Shown: positions 27,244 through 33,667 of the stretch, in pieces
Layout: every line of letters starts with the position of its first letter
Position numbering within the stretch: the stretch's first letter is position 1
Origin: Candidatus Gastranaerophilales bacterium
GTDB taxonomy: Bacteria > Cyanobacteriota > Vampirovibrionia > Gastranaerophilales > Gastranaerophilaceae
Direction of reading: 5' to 3'
Length of the DNA: 52,256 nucleotides
Assembly: GCA_947588755.1 (NCBI GenBank)
Contig: CANPZB010000006.1
Location: 1-52,256 of the forward strand
The notes under the pieces: generated by a model
The model's database searches: none
Told to the model about the DNA's origin: nothing
What the model saw: the letters and a program-made list of their open reading frames with translations, nothing else
Position numbers and translations under genes: made by a program

Positions 27244-27708
27244 TTATAAAATATTGTAATGCATAAAATACGCAAACGCAATCCCGAACAAAGCACCTGC
27301 AATAACTTCCAGCGGTGTATGTCCCAAAAGTTCTTTTAATTTCCCGCCGATAGCTTGCACATCGTGATTATAAAAATCATCCATCATTCTGTTTAAACAA
27401 GCGGCAGTTTTACCTGCGGCTCTCCTGACTCCTGCCGCGTCATACATAGTAATTAAAGCAAACCCGAGTGCGACGGCAAATATAACCGAGTCAAATCCCT
27501 CGATTAGTCCCACACTCGCAGCCAAACCCATAACGCCCGCGGAATGAGAACTTGGCATTCCTCCAGTGGTAGTAAAGATTTTAAAGTTTACTTTTTTGGA
27601 CTTAATTGTAAATATAGCAAATTTAATGACCTGAGCTGCAAAAGCGGCAATCAGACCTGACAAAAATGCTTCATAACCTGTATTATATATTTGGGCGAGA
27701 TTTTCCAA
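27244..27708 (-). CDS. Divergent PAP2 family membrane protein (YuiD/DUF212 type)
   Basis: 154 residues with four or so membrane helices. Conserved GGMPSSHSAGVMGLA and AAGVRRAAGKTA are the family's version of acid phosphatase motifs, followed by LGHTPLEVIAGALFG. Members are plant and bacterial homologues of phosphatidic acid phosphatases; the substrate is not established. It is the last ordinary gene before the repeat zone on its left-reading side, and the promoter side lies in the repeat zone. Confidence 0.9.
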   Translation of the reverse strand: MENLAQIYNTGYEAFLSGLIAAFAAQVIKFAIFTIKSKKVNFKIFTTTGGMPSSHSAGVMGLAASVGLIEGFDSVIFAVALGFALITMYDAAGVRRAAGKTAACLNRMMDDFYNHDVQAIGGKLKELLGHTPLEVIAGALFGIAFAYFMHYNIL

Positions 27709-27820
27709 TACTCTGTAATCCTTTTTTTAACTCTGAACTTATATTATTTTAGCAGAATTTATATTAATTGTAAAACAATTAATATTTTGTTGCATAAGTT
27801 CATTACCCCACATGCCCGCA

Positions 27821-28232
27821 ACATGTCATCCTGAACACTCTCCATGTCATCCTGAACTTGCGGATTTGCGGACGGACGGAGTGAAGGGGCGGGGGAAGTG
27901 ACACCTACACATGTCATCCTGAACTTGTTTCAGGATCTTATTTCATGCAAGGTTCATCCTTAACCACTCTCTCCATGTCATCCTGAACTTGTTTCAGGAT
28001 CTTATTTCGTCGCACTGGTTCAGTATCTTATACATACAGCATTGATACGGGCAGGTTTTAAGCCATGTTAGACTTGATATGGCTAAGATGCTGAAATAAA
28101 TTCAGCATGACATGGAGGGCATGACATGGAAAGGCATGACAGAATTTTCGTGTCCTTGTTATACATTTTTGTCAGAATAAAACTATAACATGTCATCCTG
28201 AACTTGTTTCAGGATGACACGGGGGGGGGCAG
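27821..28232. repeat. Cluster of dispersed hairpin repeats, intergenic
   Basis: The gene-free stretch 27709-28311 holds at least four complete hairpins: 27916-27936, 27980-28000, 28088-28108 and 28192-28218. The last is an 11-bp perfect stem GTCATCCTGAA/TTCAGGATGAC. Partial copies lie between. At 27850-27876 a copy is interrupted by CGGATTTGCGGACGG, the start of a second element seen in full at 34598-34708. A run of nine G follows at 28221-28229. No promoter or gene is visible here. Confidence 0.9.
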
Positions 28233-28245
28233 GTACGGTCTTTTT

Positions 28246-28290
28246 GGTGCTTTAGCACCCGATAAGGTCTTTTCACCTTTCACTTTTCAC
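28246..28290. repeat. Inverted-repeat arm, downstream of prepilin gene 1
   Basis: Contains GGTGCTTTAGCACC, CGATAAG and TTTTCACCTTTCACTTTTCAC. It is the reverse complement, with few differences, of 29096-29142 inside the prepilin gene; a 25-nt core centred on the GGTGC hairpin is identical. The two arms enclose about 805 bp carrying the whole mature prepilin coding part. Confidence 0.8.
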
Positions 28291-28311
28291 AATATTGTGT
28301 TTCTGACAGGC

Positions 28312-29331
28312 TTAGTCTGAGCATTTATGCTTTCCGTCCCAGCTTAAATCATCACAATGCAGGTAATCCATGTTGTCATTTAAAATTACCCAAGCGGAAC
28401 AGCCTCTGCCCTGATTATCAGGGCTATCACCGGTTTCTTTTTTATTGCAATATTTATCAAATGAAGGATATCCTTTTGAGTTTCCGCGTGGCATTATTCC
28501 GTTTTTTCCAAAGGTTAAATTAAATACGTCTACCCCGATTTTTTTAGATTTTCCTCCTGGAAGTATTATCCAGAAATCTCCACATACATCAGATTCGCAA
28601 TTTAAACGACTTACCCAGCCTGCCGCAAATATAGTACCGTCATTCATCCTATAATATATTTCATTATCATCAGCCTTCCAAGGTGACATATTGGTGACTA
28701 ATCTGCCGTCAAGCGAATATGTGGTGTTACTTACAACTGTTTCTTTGTCCAGTGGTTGAGATTTCATATATTTTGATAAAATTCTGCCGACATTTATTGT
28801 TCCTGTATAATCATATATCGGATTACCTTCATCATCATTTTTCTTTGTGTCTGTTATAGTTAAGCCCCAATTATCGGGTGTACCGTAATCTGCTACCGCT
28901 CTGACAAATGCCTGATTTAATACCGAATAGGCTTTTTTAAGCTGTGTAATACGTTGTCTTTCTTTGTATTTCGCCACCAAAGACGGTACGGTTAACGCTG
29001 CTACTACACCGATGATTCCGAGGGTGATAAGGACTTCTGCCAGAGTAAAGGCGGGTTTTTGTGAAAGGTGAGAAGTGAACGCACTGCGTTGTGAGAAGTG
29101 AGAAGTGAAAAGTGAGAGGTTCTTATCGGGTGCTAAAGCACCAAAATCACACCTAAACCACCCCATGTCATCCTGAACTTGTTTCAGCATCTGAGCCTTG
29201 TCGTGTCTTACAGTCTTTTCGACCCCGTCATTTTTAATCAAACTGTTATTCTTAACTCGTTTCAGGGTCTTACCATTTTCGGGTCCCACTGTCTTTTCCA
29301 AAATCTTCACGTTTTTAAAATCTTTTTTCAT
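28312..29331 (-). CDS. Type IV prepilin-like protein 1 with repeat-derived leader
   Basis: 339 residues. The prepilin N-methylation segment is KPA|FTLAEVLITLGIIGVVAALT, with predicted cleavage after residue 94 and Glu99 as +5. A hydrophobic helix follows and then a globular C-terminus ending NMDYLHCDDLSWDGKHKC, with several cysteines. The 94-residue leader is far longer than the usual 5-25. It is built from translated repeats: LKQVQDDM is the CTGAA hairpin, and TSHFSQRSAFTSHLSQ is a GTGAGAAGTG repeat. The ATG has AAAGGA upstream. It is preceded by the promoter at 29874-29901 and the leader ORF at 29763. Confidence 0.88.
   Translation of the reverse strand: MKKDFKNVKILEKTVGPENGKTLKRVKNNSLIKNDGVEKTVRHDKAQMLKQVQDDMGWFRCDFGALAPDKNLSLFTSHFSQRSAFTSHLSQKPAFTLAEVLITLGIIGVVAALTVPSLVAKYKERQRITQLKKAYSVLNQAFVRAVADYGTPDNWGLTITDTKKNDDEGNPIYDYTGTINVGRILSKYMKSQPLDKETVVSNTTYSLDGRLVTNMSPWKADDNEIYYRMNDGTIFAAGWVSRLNCESDVCGDFWIILPGGKSKKIGVDVFNLTFGKNGIMPRGNSKGYPSFDKYCNKKETGDSPDNQGRGCSAWVILNDNMDYLHCDDLSWDGKHKCSD
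29096..29195. repeat. Repeats inside the prepilin 1 coding sequence
   Basis: From left to right: GTGAGAAGTG-type direct repeats, the GGTGCTAAAGCACC hairpin (29129-29142, the other arm of the 28246 inverted repeat), and a complete CTGAA/TTCAG hairpin (about 29168-29188). All are read in frame as part of the prepilin leader. Another half copy is at about 29255-29275. Confidence 0.85.
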
Positions 29332-29385
29332 TTTTTGTTCCTTTCTTTTTTTATTAATTACTATTTATTGAAAACTATAACTATA

Positions 29386-29668
29386 CATGTCACCCTGAAT
29401 TCATTTCAGGGTCTTTCGTGCAATTAAGATACTGAACCAATGCCACGAAATAAGATCCTGAAACGTCTTGGATTTGCTCCAATGCGTGCAGGAGCTTGTT
29501 ATTCACCATAGTTGTGGACATTAACTTTGGTTTAGTTTCTTTTCTATTTAAAGACTTTATAAGGCTAAGACCCTGAAACGAGTTCAGGGTGACATGTAAA
29601 TGGTTTACCATGACATGGTTGTTCAGGATGACATGGAGGATGACAGGGGCGGGGTTCGCCATGACATG
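29386..29668. repeat. Dispersed hairpin repeats in the 5' region of prepilin 1
   Basis: Bases 29332-30082 hold no full gene except the leader ORF. Hairpins include CCCTGAATTCATTTCAGGG near 29391 and CCCTGAAACGAGTTCAGGG near 29573. A stretch CGTCTTGGATTTGCTCC near 29465 matches one end of the nested element at 34598-34708. A long ORF in this region is only the translation of these repeats. Confidence 0.85.
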
Positions 29669-29756
29669 GTTGTTCAGCATGACAGAATTTTTGTGTCTTA
29701 ACGCATTCGAAAACACAAAAAAACCATAGGCAGAACCCAAATTTTCGGGGCTTAAC

Positions 29757-29786
29757 AAAAAATCAAAAAATCGCCAAAACCTTTGG
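29757..29786 (-). terminator. Attenuator-like hairpin with T-runs, cassette copy 2
   Basis: Same CCAAAGGTTTTGG stem followed by two T-runs as at 146-178. The leader ORF stop TGA falls between the two T-runs. Confidence 0.45.
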
Positions 29787-29834
29787 TATGAGCGGTCCCC
29801 CCATTTGTCCGTTTTTATGCTCTGCGTCTGCCAT
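29763..29834 (-). CDS. Leader peptide of prepilin cassette 2 (intact frame)
   Basis: 23 codons: MADAEHKNGQMGG then PLIPKVLAIF-stop. GGGGG lies about 7 bases before the ATG. The last ten residues match the potential extensions of the leader ORFs at 189-257 and 35009-35080, and partly the right-edge ORF (PLYGCVLAVF). Here the G run is six long and no stop intervenes, so the ORF is open. It ends in the T-run of the attenuator-like hairpin. A cis-acting leader peptide or a tiny protein are both possible. Confidence 0.45.
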   Translation of the reverse strand: MADAEHKNGQMGGPLIPKVLAIF

Positions 29835-29873
29835 TTCATGACCCCCTATTATATTATTCCCATGTATGAGTTA

Positions 29874-29901
29874 ATTATAACCATTTTTTAAGTTTTGTCA
29901 A
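29874..29901 (-). promoter_or_regulatory. Prepilin-cassette promoter, copy 2
   Basis: Minus strand TTGACA (29901-29896), 16 nt, TATAAT (29879-29874), followed by AACTCATAC as in copy 4. It drives the leader and the prepilin gene at 28312-29331. Confidence 0.75.
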
Positions 29902-30082
29902 GATTTTTTAAAATCATTTATAAATTTCGCTTGCAAAAAATATATATTTATAATAACCTTTTCTTACAGTTCCAAACTGCCGAAAAAAGCTTAGTATTTT
30001 AAAGCAATGTTAATTCGGTAAGTGGTGTAATAGTTAAATAAGGATACTGCCTGTAACTGTGGGTAAGTCCGGAGGAAAACGA

Positions 30083-30478
30083 ATGAATACGGATCCTATA
30101 GCAGATATGCTTACCAGAATCAGAAATGCAAACATGGTTTCACACCAGACTGTTGAAATCCCATCTTCCAAATTAAAAGTTCAACTTGCTAAACTTTTAA
30201 AAGAAGAAGGGTTCATTACTGATTACAAAGAAAAACAAGAAGGCAAATTCAAAGTTTTGGAAATAACTTTGAAATACGATGCGAAAAACAAACCCGTTAT
30301 CTCTAAACTTGAAAGAATTTCAAAACCGGGTTTGAGAAACTACAGCAAAGCTAAAAATCTTCCCAAAGTACTGGGCGGTATGGGTATTGCTATTGTTTCA
30401 ACCAGCAAAGGTCTTTTAACTGACAGAAAAGCCCGCAAAGAAAACATAGGCGGCGAAGTTCTTTGCTATATTTACTAA
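30083..30478 (+). CDS. rpsH: 30S ribosomal protein S8
   Basis: 131 residues from [17 protein letters not shown], with GGAGG before the ATG at 30083 (a longer ORF start at 30059 is unlikely). It binds the 16S rRNA central domain. The C-terminal RRISKPG-like segment appears as [12 protein letters not shown], and the end [12 protein letters not shown] is typical. It heads a three-gene cluster with rplF and rplR. Upstream is an untranslated leader of over 100 nt that may hold a regulatory structure. Confidence 0.97.
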   Translation: MNTDPIADMLTRIRNANMVSHQTVEIPSSKLKVQLAKLLKEEGFITDYKEKQEGKFKVLEITLKYDAKNKPVISKLERISKPGLRNYSKAKNLPKVLGGMGIAIVSTSKGLLTDRKARKENIGGEVLCYIY

Positions 30479-30547
30479 TTGTTAAGACGGGTTTAATTGG
30501 TAGAAAAGCCCGAAAAATGTACACATATACCATAAGGAGAAAAAATT

Positions 30548-31087
30548 ATGTCACGTATAGGTAAATTACCGGTAATAATTCCGCAAGGAGTTGAAGTAAA
30601 AATTGAAGGGCAAACCGTTACGGCAAAAGGCCCTAACGGAACCGAAACAGTTACGGTTCGTCCCGAAATATCCGTAAAAATGGAAGATAATCACATTATT
30701 TTAACAAAAATAGGTGATTCAAAAGAAACCGACGCACTTTACGGGTTATCAAGAACACTTGTTGCCAATGCGGTTCATGGTGTTAAAGACGGTTTTGAAA
30801 AAAAACTCGAAATCCAAGGGGTAGGCTATCGTGCCAACATGGAAGGCAAAAACCTTAATCTGGCACTCGGATATTCACATCCCGTTATAATCGAACCCCC
30901 CGCAGGTATTTCAATCAGTGTTGAAGCCAATACTAAAATAACCGTTAAAGGTTCTAACAAGCAAACCGTCGGCGATATTGCGGCTCTTATAAGAAGCAAA
31001 CGTCCGCCTGAAGTATACAAAGGAAAAGGTATACGATATGAAGGCGAATACATCAGACGTAAAGCCGGCAAAGCAGGTAAAAAATAA
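30548..31087 (+). CDS. rplF: 50S ribosomal protein L6
   Basis: 179 residues starting MSRIGKLPVIIPQGVEV, with two alpha/beta repeats and the conserved EIQGVGYRANMEGKNLNLALGYSHPV and RSKRPPEVYKGKGIRYEGEYI near the C-terminus. AAGGAG precedes the ATG. It is 69 nt after rpsH. Confidence 0.98.
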   Translation: MSRIGKLPVIIPQGVEVKIEGQTVTAKGPNGTETVTVRPEISVKMEDNHIILTKIGDSKETDALYGLSRTLVANAVHGVKDGFEKKLEIQGVGYRANMEGKNLNLALGYSHPVIIEPPAGISISVEANTKITVKGSNKQTVGDIAALIRSKRPPEVYKGKGIRYEGEYIRRKAGKAGKK

Positions 31088-31158
31088 GGTTTAACCTTAT
31101 AAAATTTACATGTGAAGGGTTAAAAGCCCGATAAAGCAGTAATGAAAGGATAAAAAAA

Positions 31159-31527
31159 ATGATTAAACAAGAAACAAGAAAACCCAGAATACAAAAAAGA
31201 CACAGAACAATAAGAACAAAACTCTCAGGAACGGCAGAATTTCCGAGATTAGCTGTTCACAGAAGTACAAAACACATTTATGCTCAGCTTATTGATGATG
31301 AAAAGCATGTTACTATTGCCGCTGCATCTTCCAATGACAAGGATTTAAAAGAAAAATTAAATCACGGCGGTAACATAGAAGCAGCAAAAGTTGTCGGCGA
31401 AGCAATTGCTCAAAAAGCTAAAAAAGCAGGTATTGAATGTGTTGTATTTGACCGCGGAGGTTTCTTATATCACGGACGTGTTGCAGCTTTGGCAGATGCT
31501 GCCAGAGAAGCGGGTCTGATGTTCTAA
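31159..31527 (+). CDS. rplR: 50S ribosomal protein L18
   Basis: 122 residues with the [34 protein letters not shown] segment and ending [27 protein letters not shown], the L18 hallmark that contacts 5S rRNA. It is followed at once by a strong terminator. The usual next genes rpsE, rpmD, rplO and secY are absent, so the spc operon is split here. Confidence 0.98.
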   Translation: MIKQETRKPRIQKRHRTIRTKLSGTAEFPRLAVHRSTKHIYAQLIDDEKHVTIAAASSNDKDLKEKLNHGGNIEAAKVVGEAIAQKAKKAGIECVVFDRGGFLYHGRVAALADAAREAGLMF

Positions 31528-31542
31528 AAAACTTTTTTAGTA

Positions 31543-31576
31543 TAAAAAAATCCTCCTTATTAAAGGAGGATTTTTT
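31543..31576. terminator. Bidirectional intrinsic terminator after rplR
   Basis: AAAAAATCCTCCTT and AAGGAGGATTTTTT form a perfect stem around a short loop. It serves rplR on the plus strand and the barrel-like gene on the minus strand. Confidence 0.9.
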
Positions 31577-31593
31577 GTGCTAAATCACTTTTA

Positions 31594-32250
31594 CTAGAAT
31601 GTCCAACCTATCCCAACATTAGAGTTATATTTCTTGGAACCAAAGCTGTATCCGCCTTCGGCACCGTATGTAATTGAATGTTTGTCATTAATTTTTTGTG
31701 TAATATGAACATCAGCCCCGATATATGCACCATTCTTATTCAAATATTGGCTGCCGTAATCGGAATATCTTTCATAACCGCCCGAGAATGACCAACCTGC
31801 AGTTACACAATCACATTTGGGGCAGAGGTTGAAATCGTTACTCAATTTACCGCCTGCCTTTAAAGCTTGTTGAATAGCATAAGGTGCTTTTTTGTAATCT
31901 TTAGTATAATCAACTTCCGCACCGATGCCAAATCTTGAATAACCTTTTTTGTTTAAATCAATTCCCAAATATCCGTTAGCATTAACTGCGGGTTTGTTGC
32001 AGAAAGTGAAAATTACATCGCCTTCGCCGGAAGCTTTTACACCGAAATTATCATTTTTAAAACTTTTACTCGTTTCCAATTTCAAATCCGCCAAAGCACC
32101 CCAGCGATTGTTTAAATTTGCGGCACCTAATTTAACCGTTGTTTTTAACGGACTTTCTTTTTTTGCACGCGTTTTATCATTGTTGTACCCTGAATATTGT
32201 ACATCATGATAAGCTGCTTGATTTACAGTCAAATTTCCTTCGTTCCCCAT
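31594..32250 (-). CDS. Beta-barrel-like protein without signal peptide
   Basis: 218 residues. The C-terminal 150 alternate aromatic/hydrophobic and polar residues in strand-like blocks (for example GYSRFGIGAEVDYTKDY, GAYIGADVHITQKIND, HSITYGAEGGYSFGS). The protein ends VGIGWTF, with the terminal Phe typical of outer membrane barrels. A CPKC pair is near the middle. The N-terminus (MGNEGNLTVNQAAYHD) has no signal peptide. GGAG precedes the ATG. Export by another route, or a misjudged similarity, are both possible. Confidence 0.65.
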   Translation of the reverse strand: MGNEGNLTVNQAAYHDVQYSGYNNDKTRAKKESPLKTTVKLGAANLNNRWGALADLKLETSKSFKNDNFGVKASGEGDVIFTFCNKPAVNANGYLGIDLNKKGYSRFGIGAEVDYTKDYKKAPYAIQQALKAGGKLSNDFNLCPKCDCVTAGWSFSGGYERYSDYGSQYLNKNGAYIGADVHITQKINDKHSITYGAEGGYSFGSKKYNSNVGIGWTF

Positions 32251-32412
32251 AATTTTTCTCCTTTAATTTTCCCTAAAGTGTTTACTTATATTTTAATAAA
32301 GTTTTTTTCCTATAAAAAATTGCTTAATTAATTAAAAAATAATTAACATTTGTAACAATTTGAAAAATTTATATTATTATTAATATATAAAAGGACTATC
32401 TGACGGAGAATT

Positions 32413-33450
32413 ATGGAATATAAAGATTATTATGAAATATTAGGTGTTAAACGTAATGCAACCGAAGCGGAAATAAAATCCGCCTACAGAAAACTTGCGA
32501 GAAAATATCACCCTGATATTAACAAAACTAAAGAAGCCGAAAGTAAATTTAAAGATATTAACGAAGCTTACGAAGTTCTGGGCGATAAGGAAAAACGAAG
32601 CCGTTATGACAGTTTGGGTTCAAACTGGCAAGGCGGTCAAAGCTGGACACCACCACCGGGATTTGAACAATACGGGTTTGGAGGTTCTCAGGGCGGAAGT
32701 TATCAAAGTTTTAACTTTGGCGGTGACGATTTGGGAGGATTTTCCGATTTTTTCAGTTCATTATTCGGTGATATGATGGGTTCCGCTTCCGCAAGAAAAA
32801 GCCAAAGAATGAATTTTGGCGGGTTTGATTTCGGAACTCAGCAGACTTCAAGGCAAAAAAGACAACAGGCACCTCAAGAAAATCTTGATGTAACTAAAAC
32901 TCTCAATGTCACAGCAAAAGACATTTTTGACAGAAAACCGATTACGGTCAAATATAATAATATTGAAAAATGTAAACAATGTCCGCCGGGCGGAGGATTT
33001 TGCAGTGCCTGCGGCGGGACGGGGATTAAAACCGAGCAAAAAAGCATTAAAGTTAAACTTCCCCCTGACGTTACGGAAGGCAAAAAAGTCCGAATTAAAG
33101 GCGAAGGTCAAACAGACAGCTACGGCAGAAAAGGTGATTTGTATCTTATCGTTCATTTTCAAGATAACGAATATACCATAGACGGACATGATTTGACTAA
33201 AGAAATCGAAATTACTCCTCCCGAAGCTGTTCTGGGTACTAACAAGGAGATTAAAACTCTGCATGGAAATATAAATATAAAAGTTCCGCCAAAAACATCA
33301 TCAGGTCAAATTTTACGGCTTAAAAATCTTGGTTTGCCGAAAAAAGAAGGCGGTTACGGTAATTTGAACGCGAAAATTAAAATTGTTATCCCGAAAAATA
33401 TAACCGCCAAACAAATTGAACTTTACAAAAAAATCTCGGAATTAGCATAA
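32413..33450 (+). CDS. DnaJ-family co-chaperone with reduced zinc region
   Basis: 345 residues. The J domain (about 1-70) contains the HPD motif in KYHPDIN. A Gly/Phe-rich linker (about 75-145) leads to the substrate-binding domains. Where DnaJ has four CxxCxGxG repeats, this protein has only CKQC and CSACGGTG, enough for one zinc site. Both beta domains follow ([36 protein letters not shown]). It stimulates DnaK ATPase. The form is intermediate between DnaJ and CbpA. GGAG lies close to the ATG. Confidence 0.9.
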   Translation: MEYKDYYEILGVKRNATEAEIKSAYRKLARKYHPDINKTKEAESKFKDINEAYEVLGDKEKRSRYDSLGSNWQGGQSWTPPPGFEQYGFGGSQGGSYQSFNFGGDDLGGFSDFFSSLFGDMMGSASARKSQRMNFGGFDFGTQQTSRQKRQQAPQENLDVTKTLNVTAKDIFDRKPITVKYNNIEKCKQCPPGGGFCSACGGTGIKTEQKSIKVKLPPDVTEGKKVRIKGEGQTDSYGRKGDLYLIVHFQDNEYTIDGHDLTKEIEITPPEAVLGTNKEIKTLHGNINIKVPPKTSSGQILRLKNLGLPKKEGGYGNLNAKIKIVIPKNITAKQIELYKKISELA

Positions 33451-33506
33451 ACCTGTTATTTACAGCTTTGTAAGTTGGAGTTTAACTCCAACAACTGTTT
33501 TAATTA

Positions 33507-33578
33507 TTACGGCTCAGGCATAACTCGCTCCCACGGATAATCGTTTTTGATTTTCCAACCGCCATATTCTATTATTCC
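33507..33578 (-). pseudogene. C-terminal remnant of a prepilin gene
   Basis: The minus strand reads IIEYGGWKIKNDYPW and then ERVMPEP-stop, clearly related to the end of prepilin 2 (LIEDNGWKIPDDYPI). It is joined directly to a cassette promoter (33592-33619) and the first about 22 nt of its leader. The rest of the cassette (leader hairpin, leader peptide, most of the gene) is missing. This is best explained by an internal deletion. It lies between dnaJ and prepilin 2. Confidence 0.75.
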
Positions 33579-33591
33579 CACGTATGAGTTG

Positions 33592-33619
33592 ATTATAACG
33601 CTTTTTTAAGTTTTATCAA
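33592..33619 (-). promoter_or_regulatory. Prepilin-cassette promoter, copy 4 (collapsed cassette)
   Basis: Minus strand TTGATA (33619-33614), 16 nt, TATAAT (33597-33592), then AACTCATACGTGGGAATAAT as in copy 2. One base differs from the consensus -35. Confidence 0.7.
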
Positions 33620-33667
33620 GAAAAATCTATAATTTGCTAGTCAGTATTCTGCTTAAAAAATTTTTTA

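Noticed and set aside
27821-28232. Regularly recurring hairpins that might be a CRISPR array.
   Set aside because: Spacing is irregular, copies are imperfect, spacers are not unique equal-length segments, and no cas gene is in the window.
29390-29839. 149-codon minus-strand ORF upstream of prepilin 1.
   Set aside because: Most of it is translation of dispersed hairpin repeats and the leader, with low-complexity HVMVN/HVIL strings. The 23-codon ORF in another frame has the conserved tail and better start.
33471-33496. Perfect stem GTTGGAGT/ACTCCAAC after dnaJ as its terminator.
   Set aside because: No T-run follows on either strand. It may be another dispersed palindrome.
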